A stretch of 64,000 bases of DNA. Origin: Methylobacterium sp. J-078. Its GTDB lineage: Bacteria > Pseudomonadota > Alphaproteobacteria > Rhizobiales > Beijerinckiaceae. Under the pieces are notes generated by a model. That model searched no databases and was not told where the DNA came from. It saw only the letters and a program-made list of their open reading frames with translations. Below, one piece after another: positions 17,834 through 27,161 of this stretch. The position numbers and the translations under genes are program-made. The stretch is from the NCBI RefSeq assembly GCF_022829285.1, contig NZ_JAKSYI010000033.1, positions 1 to 64,000 of the forward strand. The letters are read 5' to 3'. How positions within the stretch are numbered: the stretch's first letter is position 1; each line of letters starts with the position of its first letter.

Positions 17834-18907
17834 TCAGCCCGCCGCGCCGATTTTGGGATCGAGGGAGCCGTTGGCGTAGCGCTTGGCCATGGCGGCGACC
17901 GAGATCGGTCGGATCTTGGAGCCCTGGCCGGCGGTGCCGAACTCCTCGAAGCGCTGACGGCAGAGCTTGGTCATCGCCTCCATGGCGGGCTTGAGGTACT
18001 TGCGCGGATCGAACTCGGCCTTGTTCTCGGCCAAGATCTTCCGGATCTGGCCGGTCATCGCCATCCGGTTGTCGGTGTCGATGTTGATCTTGCGCACGCC
18101 GTGCTTGATGCCGCGCTGGATCTCCTCGACCGGCACGCCCCAGGTCGGCTTCATCTCGCCGCCGTACTGGTTGATGATGTCCTGCAGGTCCTGCGGCACC
18201 GAGGAGGAGCCGTGCATCACCAAGTGGGTGGTGGGCAGGCGGCGGTGGATCTCCTCGATCACGTTCATCGCTAGAACGTCGCCGTCCGGCTTGCGCGTGA
18301 ACTTGTAGGCGCCGTGCGAGGTGCCCATGGCGACCGCGAGGGCGTCGACCTTGGTGGCCTCCACGAACTTCACGGCCTCGTCCGGATCGGTGAGGAGCTG
18401 ATCGTGGCTAAGCACGCCCTCGAAACCGTGGCCGTCCTCGGCCTCACCCTCGCCGCTCTCCAGGGAGCCGAGCACGCCGAGTTCGCCCTCCACCGAGACG
18501 CCGGCCCAGTGGGCCATCTTGGTGACGTTGCGGGTGATCTCGACATTGTAGGCGTAGTCCGCCGGGGTCTTGCCGTCGGCCTTCAGCGAGCCGTCCATCA
18601 TCACCGAGGTGAAGCCGTACTGGATCGCCGTGGCGCAGGTGGCCTCGTCGCTGCCGTGGTCGAGGTGCATGCAGACGGGGATGTGGGGGTAGATCTCCAC
18701 CAGTCCGTCGATGAGCTTGGCCAGCACGATGTCGTTGGCGTAGGCCCGCGCGCCCTTGCTGGCCTGGAGGATCACCGGCGAATCGGTGGCATCGGCCGCC
18801 GCCATGATGGCCAGCCCCTGCTCCATGTTGTTCAGGTTGAATGCCGGCACGCCGTATTCATGCTCGGCGGCATGGTCCAGGAGCTGCCTCAGGGTGATGC
18901 GGGCCAT
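17834..18907 (-). CDS. fba: Class II fructose-bisphosphate aldolase
   Basis: The enzyme cleaves fructose-1,6-bisphosphate, or works in reverse in gluconeogenesis, with a zinc ion. The 357-residue product has the zinc and substrate motifs [26 protein letters not shown], the second zinc histidine in [10 protein letters not shown] and the third in [11 protein letters not shown]. The glycine-rich phosphate loop and the NIDTDNR segment follow. The length and inserted stretch [16 protein letters not shown] are typical of the CbbA-like subtype of methylotrophs and autotrophs. AGGAG lies 7 bases before the ATG at 18907. Genes gap and pgk lie upstream on the same strand. Confidence 0.95.
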   Translation of the reverse strand: MARITLRQLLDHAAEHEYGVPAFNLNNMEQGLAIMAAADATDSPVILQASKGARAYANDIVLAKLIDGLVEIYPHIPVCMHLDHGSDEATCATAIQYGFTSVMMDGSLKADGKTPADYAYNVEITRNVTKMAHWAGVSVEGELGVLGSLESGEGEAEDGHGFEGVLSHDQLLTDPDEAVKFVEATKVDALAVAMGTSHGAYKFTRKPDGDVLAMNVIEEIHRRLPTTHLVMHGSSSVPQDLQDIINQYGGEMKPTWGVPVEEIQRGIKHGVRKINIDTDNRMAMTGQIRKILAENKAEFDPRKYLKPAMEAMTKLCRQRFEEFGTAGQGSKIRPISVAAMAKRYANGSLDPKIGAAG

Positions 18908-19023
18908 GGGTTTCTCCTCACAATCGACCACCGCTCGGGCGGTCCGCTAGCTCGTCGCGCCGGGAGGCGCAGTTCGTTTGGTCTCTCGGCCGTCCGCGCG
19001 CGGGGCCGCGCCCCGCCGCGAGG

Positions 19024-20226
19024 TCAGCCCTTCGCGCGCAACGCCTCGACGCCGGGCAGTTCCTTGCCCTCCAGCCATTCGAGGAAGGCGCCGCCGGCGG
19101 TGGACACGTAGGAGAAGGTTTCGCCGACACCCGCATGGTTGAGGGCTGCGACCGTGTCGCCGCCGCCCGCCACCGAGACGAGCTTGCCGGCCTTGGTGCG
19201 TTCGGCCGCGTGCCGGGCCGCCGCCACGGTGGCGGCATCGAACGGGGTCAGCTCGAAGGCGCCCAGCGGCCCGTTCCAGACGAGGGTCGCGGCCTCGTCG
19301 ATGGCGGCGTTGATCTCGGCGACGGAAGCAGGGCCGGCATCGAGGATCATGCCGCCCTCCGGCACGGCGTCGACCGGCACGGTCTCGTGCGTGGCGTTCG
19401 CCTTGAACTCGGCGGCCGAGACCGCGTCCACCGGCAGGATGATCCGGCATTGGGCAGCCTTGGCCGCCTCGACGATGCGCAGGGCGGTATCGGCGAGGTC
19501 CTTCTCGCAGAGGGACTTGCCGACGCTCTTGCCCTGGGCGTGCAGGAAGGTGTTGGCCATGCCGCCGCCGATCACCAGCATGTCGACCTTGGCGACGAGG
19601 TTCTGGAGAAGGTCGATCTTGGAGGAGACCTTGGCGCCGCCCACCAGGGCGATCACGGGGCGGGCCGGGGATTCGAGGCCCTTGGTCAGGGCGTCGAGTT
19701 CGGCCTGCATCAGGCGGCCCGCATAGGCGGGCAGCAGGTGGGCGAGCCCCTCCGTCGAGGCGTGGGCCCGGTGCGCCGCCGAGAACGCCTCGTTGACGTA
19801 GAGGTCGCCGTTGGCGGCGAGCTGTTCGGTAAAGGCGCGGTCGTTCTTTTCCTCGCCCGCGTGGAAGCGGGTGTTCTCGAGGAGCAGCACGTCGCCGTCC
19901 TTCAGGGCCGCGACGGCGTCTGCCGACGCCGGCCCCACGCAATCCTCCGCGAAGGCGACGGGGCGGCCGAGATGCTCGCTCAGCGTTCCGACCACCGGCT
20001 TCAGGGATTCGGAGGCCACCGGCTTGCCCTTCGGGCGGCCGAAATGCGCCAGCAGAACCACGCGCCCGCCCTTGTCGGCGATCTCGCGGATCGTCGGCAC
20101 GATCCGCTCGATCCGGGTGGCATCGGTGACGCGCCCAGTTTCCATCGGCACGTTGAGGTCCACGCGCAGGAGCACGCGTTTGCCCTGGAGCGGGCCGGCA
20201 TCGTCGAGGGTACGGAAAGCGGTCAT
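19024..20226 (-). CDS. pgk: Phosphoglycerate kinase
   Basis: Pgk interconverts 1,3-bisphosphoglycerate and 3-phosphoglycerate with ADP/ATP in lower glycolysis. The 400-residue product has RVDLNVPME (3PG-binding), [34 protein letters not shown], the glycine-rich [13 protein letters not shown] and the nucleotide-side [13 protein letters not shown]. The length is standard. It lies between a coiled-coil membrane protein and fba in one minus-strand run. Confidence 0.97.
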   Translation of the reverse strand: MTAFRTLDDAGPLQGKRVLLRVDLNVPMETGRVTDATRIERIVPTIREIADKGGRVVLLAHFGRPKGKPVASESLKPVVGTLSEHLGRPVAFAEDCVGPASADAVAALKDGDVLLLENTRFHAGEEKNDRAFTEQLAANGDLYVNEAFSAAHRAHASTEGLAHLLPAYAGRLMQAELDALTKGLESPARPVIALVGGAKVSSKIDLLQNLVAKVDMLVIGGGMANTFLHAQGKSVGKSLCEKDLADTALRIVEAAKAAQCRIILPVDAVSAAEFKANATHETVPVDAVPEGGMILDAGPASVAEINAAIDEAATLVWNGPLGAFELTPFDAATVAAARHAAERTKAGKLVSVAGGGDTVAALNHAGVGETFSYVSTAGGAFLEWLEGKELPGVEALRAKG

Positions 20227-20260
20227 CGGGGCCTGGACGTTCGGTCGGTTGCGGGCGCGA

Positions 20261-20752
20261 TCAGCGCGGCGGGGGCAACATGGATTCGAGGTGGAAGCGC
20301 TGGGCCGCGATGGTGAGCGCCACCGTCAGCACGGCGGTGATGACGGCCGTGAGAACAAGCGCACCGGAGCCCGGCAGACCACGCGTGCGGTCCGCGATGG
20401 CGCGGACTTCGCTGCGCAGGGCCGAGAGGTCGCTCTGGCGCGCGGCCTCGTTCATGCGGGCGGCGGCGCCCTCCACCTTCTCCTCCACCCGCGAGAGCAG
20501 CGCCTCGGAGCGGGCGTACTTGTCCTCGATCCGGGCGCACTTGTCCTCGATCCGGGCGAGCTGGTCCCCCGCCGGAGCCGCGACGGGGGCGGGCAGCGTC
20601 TCGGCCTTGCCCACGACCACGGGCGGGTTCGCCGGGGCCGGAGGGGCGCCCGCAGGTCCGGAGGAGGAGACCACCGCAGGCGCGGCGGCCGGCGGAGACT
20701 GGGGCGATGCACCTGGGATGAAGCCGCTTCCGGCGGGGGAGGTCTCGGTCAT
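20261..20752 (-). CDS. Coiled-coil protein with C-terminal membrane anchor
   Basis: The product has 163 residues from the ATG at 20752 (a GTG at 20761 is possible). The N-terminal third is Pro/Ala-rich and low in complexity. The middle forms a coiled coil with a near-perfect heptad duplication ([20 protein letters not shown]) and a further helix to residue 125. Residues 132-152 are one hydrophobic helix ([19 protein letters not shown]), so the protein is probably a tail-anchored inner-membrane protein. No family or function was recognised. It is embedded between gap and pgk, so it is expressed with glycolytic genes. Confidence 0.6.
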   Translation of the reverse strand: MTETSPAGSGFIPGASPQSPPAAAPAVVSSSGPAGAPPAPANPPVVVGKAETLPAPVAAPAGDQLARIEDKCARIEDKYARSEALLSRVEEKVEGAAARMNEAARQSDLSALRSEVRAIADRTRGLPGSGALVLTAVITAVLTVALTIAAQRFHLESMLPPPR

Positions 20753-20824
20753 ATCAGGCACACCATCCTGGTCTTCGCTTGGTCTTCGGGAGCGGTTCGG
20801 TCCGTCAGAGTTCCGCGTGGTGGC

Positions 20825-21832
20825 TCAGAGCAGCTTGCCCATCGCCACCGCCGTGTCGGCCATGCGGTTCGAGAAGCCCCACTCGTTGTCGTACCAGGAC
20901 AGGATGCGCACGAAGGTGCCGTCCATGACCTTGGTCTGGTCGAGGTGGAAGGTCGACGAGTGGGGGTCGTGGTTGAAGTCGATGGAGACGTTGGGCTGGT
21001 CGGTATAGGCCAGCACGCCCTTGAGCGGACCGTCGGCGGCGGCGCGGATCGCGTTGTTGATCTCCTCGACCGTGGTCTGGCGCTTGGCCGTGAACACGAG
21101 GTCGACGGCCGAGACGTTCGGGGTCGGCACGCGGATCGAGGTGCCGTCGAGCTTGCCCTTGAGCTCCGGCAGCACGAGGCCGACGGCCTTGGCCGCGCCC
21201 GTGGAGGTCGGGATCATCGAGAGCGCGGCGGCGCGGGCCCGGTAGAGATCCTTGTGCATCTGGTCCAGCGAGGGCTGGTCATTGGTGTAGGAGTGGATCG
21301 TCGTCATGAAGCCGCGCTCGATCCCGACGAGATCGTTCAGCACCTTGGCCACCGGCACGAGGCAGTTGGTGGTGCAGGAGGCGTTCGAGATGACGAGGTG
21401 GTCGGCGGTCAGCTTATCGTGGTTGACGCCGTAGACCACCGTGAGGTCCGCGCCGTCGGCGGGCGCCGAGACGATGACGCGCTTGGCGCCGGCGTCGAGG
21501 TGGGCCTTGGCCTTGTCCTTCGAGGTGAAGATGCCGGTGCACTCGAGGGCGATGTCGACGCCGAGTTCGCGGTGCGGCAGCTCGGCCGGGTTGCGCACGG
21601 CGGTGACCTTGATGCGCTGACCGTCGACCACGATGAACTCGCCGTCCACCTCGACCTTGGCGTTGAAGCGGCCGTGGATCGAATCGAAGCGCAGGAGGTG
21701 GGCGTTGGTCTCGACGGGGCCGAGATCGTTGATCGCCACCACCTCGATGTCCTTGCGGCCGGCCTCGTGGATGGCGCGCAGGACGTTGCGGCCGATGCGT
21801 CCGAACCCGTTGATGGCAACCTTCACCGACAC
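20825..21832 (-). CDS. gap: Glyceraldehyde-3-phosphate dehydrogenase
   Basis: Gap oxidises glyceraldehyde-3-phosphate with NAD(P) and phosphate. The 335-residue product begins with the Rossmann segment [17 protein letters not shown], carries the catalytic cysteine in [15 protein letters not shown] and the conserved [13 protein letters not shown] C-terminal segment ([13 protein letters not shown]). The aspartate in AINDLGP suggests NAD binding, but coenzyme use is not certain. The start is a GTG at 21832. It is the first gene of the minus-strand gap-pgk-fba run. Confidence 0.96.
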   Translation of the reverse strand: MSVKVAINGFGRIGRNVLRAIHEAGRKDIEVVAINDLGPVETNAHLLRFDSIHGRFNAKVEVDGEFIVVDGQRIKVTAVRNPAELPHRELGVDIALECTGIFTSKDKAKAHLDAGAKRVIVSAPADGADLTVVYGVNHDKLTADHLVISNASCTTNCLVPVAKVLNDLVGIERGFMTTIHSYTNDQPSLDQMHKDLYRARAAALSMIPTSTGAAKAVGLVLPELKGKLDGTSIRVPTPNVSAVDLVFTAKRQTTVEEINNAIRAAADGPLKGVLAYTDQPNVSIDFNHDPHSSTFHLDQTKVMDGTFVRILSWYDNEWGFSNRMADTAVAMGKLL

Positions 21833-22299
21833 GGCGTGAGTCCTTCCCTAAAACGGGCACCGACGCGGCGGCACCCTCCAGCCTGTTGATCGTCGCAGGC
21901 CGCCCGGCGGGCAGGCCTCGATCCGTCGCCCGCTCTGTGCGACTCCGGATTGAACGACGGATGAACCGCCGCCGCCGACACCCCACCGATCGTCGCCGAA
22001 AGCCGGACGAACCGCGCGGAACGACCGCGCACGGGGGATCTGCCAGGGCCTGAACGTGTCACGGGACGCCGTATAACCGGTCTGCGGGCGGGCGGTCTCT
22101 AACATGGTGACAAATCTTGGCAAAGGTCACCGCCCGGGTCAGAAGGGTGGATAACCCCGGCCCTTGGACGCGTCGTGACCGGCGCGGCCCCTTTCGCGTT
22201 TCGCGACGAACCGGGATCGGCGATAGATTCGGGAGTCCGGCGCCCGCCTCAAGCGATGCCGGGCCGGGCGGGTGATCCACGGTTGAGAGGTAGCAATAC
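21833..22299. other. 467-base divergent promoter region between gap and DUF4164 gene
   Basis: No protein or RNA gene was recognised. The region must hold promoters for the gap run (leftward) and the DUF4164-zapA pair (rightward). GC-rich with no clear sigma-70 elements seen by eye. Confidence 0.5.
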
Positions 22300-22581
22300 G
22301 TGAGCGAGACCATCGACGACGCCCTCCGGCGTCTCGAGACCGTGCTGAGCCGCCTGGAGGGTGCAGTGGCCCAGCGCTTCGAGGCCGAGCGCGATCCGAG
22401 CGACCTGGAGACCGAACTCGCCATGATGAGCGAGGACCGGGCGCGGCTCGCGGCCGAGCTCGATGCGGCCAGCGCCCGCCTTGTCGAGGTGGAGGCGACG
22501 TCCGCGGATGTCGGCGAGCGCCTTGGGCGGGCGATCGCGGCGGTGGAGGGCGTGCTGGCGCCCGCCCGCGGCAGCCGGTAA
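22300..22581 (+). CDS. DUF4164 coiled-coil protein
   Basis: The product has 93 residues from a GTG start and is one long amphipathic helix with heptads of Leu, Ala and Val (DALRRLETVLSRLEGAVAQR, then LAAELDAASARLVEVEA). DUF4164 genes sit directly upstream of zapA in many Hyphomicrobiales, which is the arrangement here with 30 bases between them. The pairing suggests a role with cell division or envelope proteins, but no function is proven. Confidence 0.8.
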   Translation: MSETIDDALRRLETVLSRLEGAVAQRFEAERDPSDLETELAMMSEDRARLAAELDAASARLVEVEATSADVGERLGRAIAAVEGVLAPARGSR

Positions 22582-22611
22582 GCCAGCCTTCTTCGAGCGG
22601 CCCGACACGCG

Positions 22612-22971
22612 ATGCCCCAGATCAACGTCACCATCGACGGCAAGAACTACCGCATGGCCTGCGCCGAGGGCGAGGAGGCCCATCTCACCGCGCTGGCCGG
22701 CGGCCTCGACGCGCGTGTGACCGAGATCCGCCGCGCCTTCGGCGAGATCGGCGACATGCGCCTGCATGTCATGGCGGCGCTGATGCAGGCCGACGAGTTG
22801 CAAGAGGCGCAGGGCCGCCTCGCCGCCCTGGAGCGGGAGACGGCCGCGCTGCGCGCGATCGTGGACGGCGCCGACGCGACGCGCGCCGCCGAGGAGGCGC
22901 ACCTGGCGGAAGGCCTGCGCCGCTGCGCGGACCGGATCGAGCGCCTGGCACACACGATTTCGGCGGGCTGA
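22612..22971 (+). CDS. zapA: Cell division protein ZapA
   Basis: ZapA bundles FtsZ filaments at the division ring. The 119-residue product has the N-terminal globular domain (QINVTIDGKNYRMACAEGEE, HLTALAGGLDARV) followed by a coiled coil rich in Ala and Glu from about residue 50. The C-terminal RIERLAHTI ends the coil. Context supports this: DUF4164 upstream, then 6S RNA and the 5-formyl-THF cyclo-ligase gene downstream, the classic zapA-ssrS-fau order of proteobacteria. Confidence 0.9.
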   Translation: MPQINVTIDGKNYRMACAEGEEAHLTALAGGLDARVTEIRRAFGEIGDMRLHVMAALMQADELQEAQGRLAALERETAALRAIVDGADATRAAEEAHLAEGLRRCADRIERLAHTISAG

Positions 22972-22997
22972 GGGGCGATCCCCCTGGCGCAGGCCAC

Positions 22998-23160
22998 GGG
23001 GCGACGCTACATGTCGGATGCGGGGCTGCCGGGTCCGTCAGGAGTACTTTTCCCCGGGGCCTTATCGACTCCCCAGGGAGCTGTCCCTGGCCTCGTCCCT
23101 GGACTTGGCCAACACGGCGCCCACCTACATTGTAGGTTTCCCGGGATCGACACTCCAACG
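22998..23160 (+). ncRNA. ssrS: 6S RNA (ssrS)
   Basis: The interval between zapA and the 5-FCL gene is the conserved location of 6S RNA, which binds sigma-70 RNA polymerase in stationary phase. The sequence can fold with 5' and 3' ends paired (TGTCG at 23012 with CGACA at 23148; CCGGG at 23029 with CCCGG at 23140). It has a C/U-rich open centre and a terminal arm of CCCAGGGAGCTG and CCCTGG repeats, which is the alphaproteobacterial 6S pattern. Both ends are estimates to within about 10 bases. The GTG of the next gene starts right after it. Confidence 0.75.
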
Positions 23161-23166
23161 GCTCAC

Positions 23167-23775
23167 GTGGCTCCGCACTCAGATTCTCCTCCATCCGATC
23201 CGCCGACCGCCGCCGTGAAGGCGGCCCTCCGCAACGAGGCCCTGGCCCGGCGTGACGGGCTCTCCCCGGAGGCGCGCATCGCGGGCTCGGCCCGCATCGC
23301 CGAGACCGTCATGGGCATCGGGGCGCTCGCCGAGGCCACGATCGTCGGCGCGTTCTGGCCCATCCGCAGCGAGGTCGATCCCCGCCCCCTGGCCCGGCTC
23401 ATGTTCGCGCGCGGGCAGCGGATGGCGCTGCCGAAGGTGACGCCCGACGGGCTGGTGTTCCGGGAATGGCGCGAGGGCGAGGCCCTGGTGGCGGGCCGCT
23501 TCGGCCTCAGCGAACCGCACGACGACCTGCCCCCCGTCGACCCCGCCGCCCTGATCGTGCCGCTGGCGGCCTACGACCGGCGTGGCCACCGCATCGGCTA
23601 CGGCCGCGGCTACTACGATCAGGCGATCGCGCGGCTCTCGCGCAACGGTCCGGTCCTCACCATAGGCGTCGCCTTCTCGGTTCAGGCGGTAGATACGGTT
23701 CCCGCCGAGCCGCACGACCAGCCCCTCGACCACCTCGTCACGGAGGCGGGACCGGTCCCGCTTCTGCGGACCTGA
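23167..23775 (+). CDS. 5-formyltetrahydrofolate cyclo-ligase
   Basis: The enzyme converts 5-formyl-THF to 5,10-methenyl-THF with ATP, returning a storage folate to one-carbon metabolism. The 202-residue product has AALRNEALARRDGLSPEAR near the N-terminus, the PIRSEVDPRPL strand, PKVTPDG, and the ATP/substrate motif GHRIGYGRGYYDQAI. The frame is open upstream to 23011, but that part is inside 6S RNA, so the GTG at 23167 was chosen. This is the conserved partner of ssrS. Confidence 0.93.
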   Translation: MAPHSDSPPSDPPTAAVKAALRNEALARRDGLSPEARIAGSARIAETVMGIGALAEATIVGAFWPIRSEVDPRPLARLMFARGQRMALPKVTPDGLVFREWREGEALVAGRFGLSEPHDDLPPVDPAALIVPLAAYDRRGHRIGYGRGYYDQAIARLSRNGPVLTIGVAFSVQAVDTVPAEPHDQPLDHLVTEAGPVPLLRT

Positions 23776-23802
23776 CCACTCCTACGGACGCAATCCTGCA
23801 CG

Positions 23803-24624
23803 ATGCGACTTCTCTTCCTCGGCGACGTGGTGGGCCGCCCCGGCCGCCACGCCATCTCGGACCGGCTGCCGGCCTTGCGCGAGCGCTGGCGCCTCGACTG
23901 CGTGGTGATCAACGGCGAGAACGCGGCCGGCGGCTTCGGACTCACGGAAGCCATCTGTGACGAACTCCTACAGGCTGGGGCCGATGCGGTGACGCTGGGC
24001 AACCACTCCTTCGACCAGCGTGAAGCCCTCGTCTTCATCCAGCGCCAGACGCGGCTCGTGCGGCCGGCGAACTATCCGCCCGGCACCCCCGGCCGCGGCG
24101 CCACCGTCGTCGAGACCCAGAAGGGCGCGCGCGTCCTCGTGCTCAACGTCATGGGCCGCCTCTACATGGATGCCCTGGACGATCCCTTCGCCTCGGCCGA
24201 GCGGGAACTGTCCGCCTGCCCGCTGGGCGCGGTGGCGGACGCGGTCATCGTCGACGTGCACGCGGAGGCCACGAGCGAGAAGCAGGCCTTCGGCCATTTC
24301 CTCGACGGCCGGGCGAGCCTCGTGGTCGGCACCCACACCCACACGCCGACCGCCGACCACCGCATCCTGCCTGGCGGCACCGCCTACCTCTCGGACGCGG
24401 GCATGTGCGGCGACTACGATTCGATCCTGGGCATACAGAAGGACGAGCCCCTCCGCCGCTTCCTGCAGAAGACGCCCGGTGCCCGGCTCGAAGCGGCGAC
24501 CGGGGAAGGCACCCTCTGCGGAATCGCGGTGGAGACCGACGACGCGACGGGGCTGGCGCGGAGCGTGGCCGCAGTGCGCCTCGGCCCGCATCTGGAGGAG
24601 ACGTGGCCGCGCGACTGGGATTAG
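23803..24624 (+). CDS. YmdB-type calcineurin-like metallophosphoesterase
   Basis: The 273-residue product matches the TIGR00282/YmdB family of binuclear metal phosphoesterases. Metal-binding motifs are LFLGDVVGRPGR, VVINGENAAGG, TLGNHSFD, DVHAEATSEKQA and VGTHTHTPTADHRIL. Bacillus YmdB hydrolyses cyclic nucleotides (cAMP in vitro) and affects biofilm and multicellular behaviour; this has not been shown for alphaproteobacterial members. The gene lies 27 bases after the 5-FCL gene and is probably co-transcribed. Confidence 0.92.
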   Translation: MRLLFLGDVVGRPGRHAISDRLPALRERWRLDCVVINGENAAGGFGLTEAICDELLQAGADAVTLGNHSFDQREALVFIQRQTRLVRPANYPPGTPGRGATVVETQKGARVLVLNVMGRLYMDALDDPFASAERELSACPLGAVADAVIVDVHAEATSEKQAFGHFLDGRASLVVGTHTHTPTADHRILPGGTAYLSDAGMCGDYDSILGIQKDEPLRRFLQKTPGARLEAATGEGTLCGIAVETDDATGLARSVAAVRLGPHLEETWPRDWD

Positions 24625-24768
24625 CCGGCGCATCGGGACACGCTTTCACGGGACGACGCCACGCGCGACTTGATCGCCGCCGAGCCTGCCTCCAATGTGC
24701 CGCGCGTGCGCCCCGACGCGCACCGCCCGCGGGCGAACCGTATCCGCGTTGAGAGTGTGCCCGAGCCG

Positions 24769-25749
24769 ATGGCGACCCCACCCGCACCCGCGACGATCGC
24801 CAAGCCGGGCATCTACCTCATCCGGATGCTGGTCTTCCTGATCCTGGTCGGCTTCCTCGCCTTCGTGCTGTTCCGGCAGGTGACGCCGGCCTTCCTGGCC
24901 AATCCGGGCCTCAACGGGCTCATCCTCGGCGTGCTGCTCATCGCGGTGCTGCTGGCCTTCGGGCAGGTGGTGCGGCTCTATCGCGAGACCGCCTACGTCA
25001 ACGCCGTGGCGGCGGGGGAAAGCCCGAGCAAGCCGCCGCCGCTGATGGCGCCCCTGGCGCCGGCCATCGCCGCACGGCACGACGGGATCACCCTGCCGAC
25101 CAGCCGCGCCTTCCTCGACACCGCGGCCGCGCGCCTCGACGAGGGCCGCGAGATCCTGCGCTACGTCTCCGGCCTCCTCATCCTCCTTGGCCTGCTCGGC
25201 ACCTTCTGGGGCCTGATCGACACCCTGAGCGCGGTCGGCTCGGTGATCCGGACCATGCGCGGCGGCGGCGAGGCGGCGGCGATGTTCGACGAACTGAAGA
25301 ACGGTCTCGCGGTGCCGCTCTCGGGCATTGGTCTCGCTTTCTCGGCCTCCCTGTTCGGCCTGGCGAGTTCGCTGATCGTGGGTTTCCTCGACCTGCAGGC
25401 GGGCCAGGCCCATGCGCGTTTCCACAACGAACTGGAGGATTGGCTGCTCTCGGGCGATCTGCCGGCGGCAGGGGCGGTCGCCGTCGCGGCGAAGCCCCTG
25501 CCCCATCAGGACCCGGCCAGCGCCCGCGAGCTGAAAGAGGCGGTGGACCGCCTGACCGCCGTGGTGGCGGAAGGCGCAAACGGACGCGTCGCCACCCAGG
25601 CGATGACCAACCTCGCAGAGGGTATCCAGGGCCTCGTCCAGCACATGCGGGCAGAGCAGCAGATGATCCGCGACTGGGTCGAGGCGCAGGCGAACCGCGA
25701 GCGCGAGCTGAAGCAGGTGCTCGAGCGCCTCGGCCGCGAGCGGGGCTGA
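24769..25749 (+). CDS. MotA/TolQ/ExbB-like proton channel protein
   Basis: This 326-residue protein has four membrane helices at about 16-36, 50-68, 132-153 and 184-207, the layout of proton-channel subunits. The third and fourth helices carry the MotA/ExbB-like LLGLLGTFWGLI and GIGLAFSASLFGLASSLI. A long cytosolic insertion sits between helices 2 and 3, and a coiled-coil C-terminus starts near 260. A TTG at 24670 and a GTG at 24757 are upstream alternatives. The stop is 1 base from the next start, so it forms a unit with the OmpA-like partner. No flagellar gene is nearby, so it may power an envelope or defence-like function rather than motility. Confidence 0.8.
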   Translation: MATPPAPATIAKPGIYLIRMLVFLILVGFLAFVLFRQVTPAFLANPGLNGLILGVLLIAVLLAFGQVVRLYRETAYVNAVAAGESPSKPPPLMAPLAPAIAARHDGITLPTSRAFLDTAAARLDEGREILRYVSGLLILLGLLGTFWGLIDTLSAVGSVIRTMRGGGEAAAMFDELKNGLAVPLSGIGLAFSASLFGLASSLIVGFLDLQAGQAHARFHNELEDWLLSGDLPAAGAVAVAAKPLPHQDPASARELKEAVDRLTAVVAEGANGRVATQAMTNLAEGIQGLVQHMRAEQQMIRDWVEAQANRERELKQVLERLGRERG

Positions 25750-25750
25750 G

Positions 25751-26764
25751 ATGGCCTCCGCCCGCGTCCGCCGCGACCGGAGCCTCAACGTCTGGCCGGG
25801 CTACGTCGATGCCCTGGCGACGCTGCTGCTCGCCGTCGTCTTTCTGCTCACCATCTTCGTAGTCGGACAGTTCTTCCTGTCCCAGGAAATCAGCGGGCGC
25901 GATTCGGTTCTGACGCGCCTCAACCGCCAGATCGCCGACCTCACCGATCTGCTGGCCCTCGAGCGCTCCACCCGCAAGACCCAGGAGGAGCAGGCCTCCT
26001 CCCTGCGCAATACCCTGCTCGGCGCACAGGCCGATCGCGACCGACTGAAGGCGCAGGCCGAGGCGGCGCAGGGCTCGGCCGGGCGCCAGGGCGAGGTCGA
26101 CAAGCAACTGGCGGCCGAGCGCGCCAACACGGCGCGCGCCGCCTCGCAGATCGACCTCCTCAACGAGCAGATCGCGGCCATGCGTCGGCAGCTCGCGGCC
26201 CTGGAGGACGCGCTGGCGGCCTCCGAGAACCGCGACCGCGAGAGTCAGGCCCGCATCGCCGATCTCGGCAGCCGCCTCAACGTCGCCCTCGCCCAGAAGG
26301 TGCAGGAACTGGCGCGCTACCGCTCGGACTTCTTCGGGCGCCTGCGCCAGATCCTGGGCAACCGCCCGGACATCCGCATCGTCGGCGACCGCTTCGTCCT
26401 GCAATCGGAGGTGCTGTTTCCGGCAGGCTCCGCCAGCCTGAAACCGGAGGCCGGGCCGGAGCTCGACCGCATCGCCGGCGCGATCCTCGACCTCGCCAAG
26501 CAGATCCCCGCCGACATCCCCTGGGTGCTGCGCATCGACGGCCACACCGATGCGCGGCCGATCGCGTCGGCGCAGTTCCCCTCGAACTGGGCGCTCTCGG
26601 CGGCCCGCGCCATCGCGGTGGTCCAGGCCATGGTGACCAAGGGCATCCCGCCCCAGCACCTGCTCGCCGCCGCCTTCGGCGAGTTCCAGCCCATCGAGGC
26701 CGGGACCACCGAGGAGGCCTATGCCCGCAACCGCCGGATCGAGATGAAGCTCACCGAGCGCTGA
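25751..26764 (+). CDS. MotB-like protein: membrane helix, coiled coil and OmpA domain
   Basis: The 337-residue product has one N-terminal helix (residues 18-40) with an aspartate at its start (D20 in GYVDALATLLLAVVFLL). This equals the essential proton-carrying Asp of MotB. A coiled coil follows (about 50-190), then a C-terminal OmpA domain binding peptidoglycan (from about 215), with IDGHTDARPI and NRRIEMKL. It is the stator partner of the upstream MotA-like protein, with one base between the genes. Similar pairs include flagellar stators, Tol-like systems and Zorya ZorAB; none of the other components lies nearby. Confidence 0.85.
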   Translation: MASARVRRDRSLNVWPGYVDALATLLLAVVFLLTIFVVGQFFLSQEISGRDSVLTRLNRQIADLTDLLALERSTRKTQEEQASSLRNTLLGAQADRDRLKAQAEAAQGSAGRQGEVDKQLAAERANTARAASQIDLLNEQIAAMRRQLAALEDALAASENRDRESQARIADLGSRLNVALAQKVQELARYRSDFFGRLRQILGNRPDIRIVGDRFVLQSEVLFPAGSASLKPEAGPELDRIAGAILDLAKQIPADIPWVLRIDGHTDARPIASAQFPSNWALSAARAIAVVQAMVTKGIPPQHLLAAAFGEFQPIEAGTTEEAYARNRRIEMKLTER

Positions 26765-26771
26765 GGCGCCG

Positions 26772-27149
26772 CTATTTCACGATCCGGTCGAGGCGGTTGT
26801 TGACGAAGAAGTACAATTCCTTGGCGCCGGGCTCGTTGTAGAGCACCTGCACCTCGCGGCCCGAGCGCCCCTCGCCCACCAGCACGTCCGTGGGCGGCTT
26901 GCCCTTGAGGCGGACGAGATCGCACTCGCCGATGCCAATCTCGATCGCGGCCGCCATCGTCGGGGCCGGGCCCGTACAGGTCCCCTCCCCCGTCACCACC
27001 GGCCCCGTGAAAGTCGGGGCGGCGGGCGGCGGCGTCACCGCCACGGGAGCCGAGGGCGGCGGACGAGTCTCTGTGCTGGTGCAGGCCGCGAGGCCGAGGG
27101 CGAGGAGGCCCGCCGACACCAGCCCGCGCGGAGTTCTGAAAACGGTCAC
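26772..27149 (-). CDS. Putative lipoprotein
   Basis: The 125-residue product has a type II signal peptide ending in the lipobox LAAC at residues 19-22, so it should be lipid-anchored. A Pro/Ala-rich linker (RPPPSAPVAVTPPP) is followed by a small domain with EIGIGECDLVRLKGKPPTDV and VLYNEPGAKELYFFVNNRLDR. The family is widespread in methylobacteria and rhizobia without known function. It converges on the OmpA-like gene, with 7 bases between stop codons. Confidence 0.75.
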   Translation of the reverse strand: MTVFRTPRGLVSAGLLALGLAACTSTETRPPPSAPVAVTPPPAAPTFTGPVVTGEGTCTGPAPTMAAAIEIGIGECDLVRLKGKPPTDVLVGEGRSGREVQVLYNEPGAKELYFFVNNRLDRIVK

Positions 27150-27161
27150 GGTCGCGAATCC

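Noticed and set aside
23011..23166. An upstream start for the 5-formyl-THF cyclo-ligase gene
   Set aside because: This part lies in the 6S RNA; the GTG at 23167 gives the normal length.
24769..26764. The MotA/OmpA-like pair as a Zorya defence system
   Set aside because: ZorA-type long tail and the ZorC, ZorD or ZorE genes are missing next to it; the downstream gene is a small lipoprotein on the other strand.
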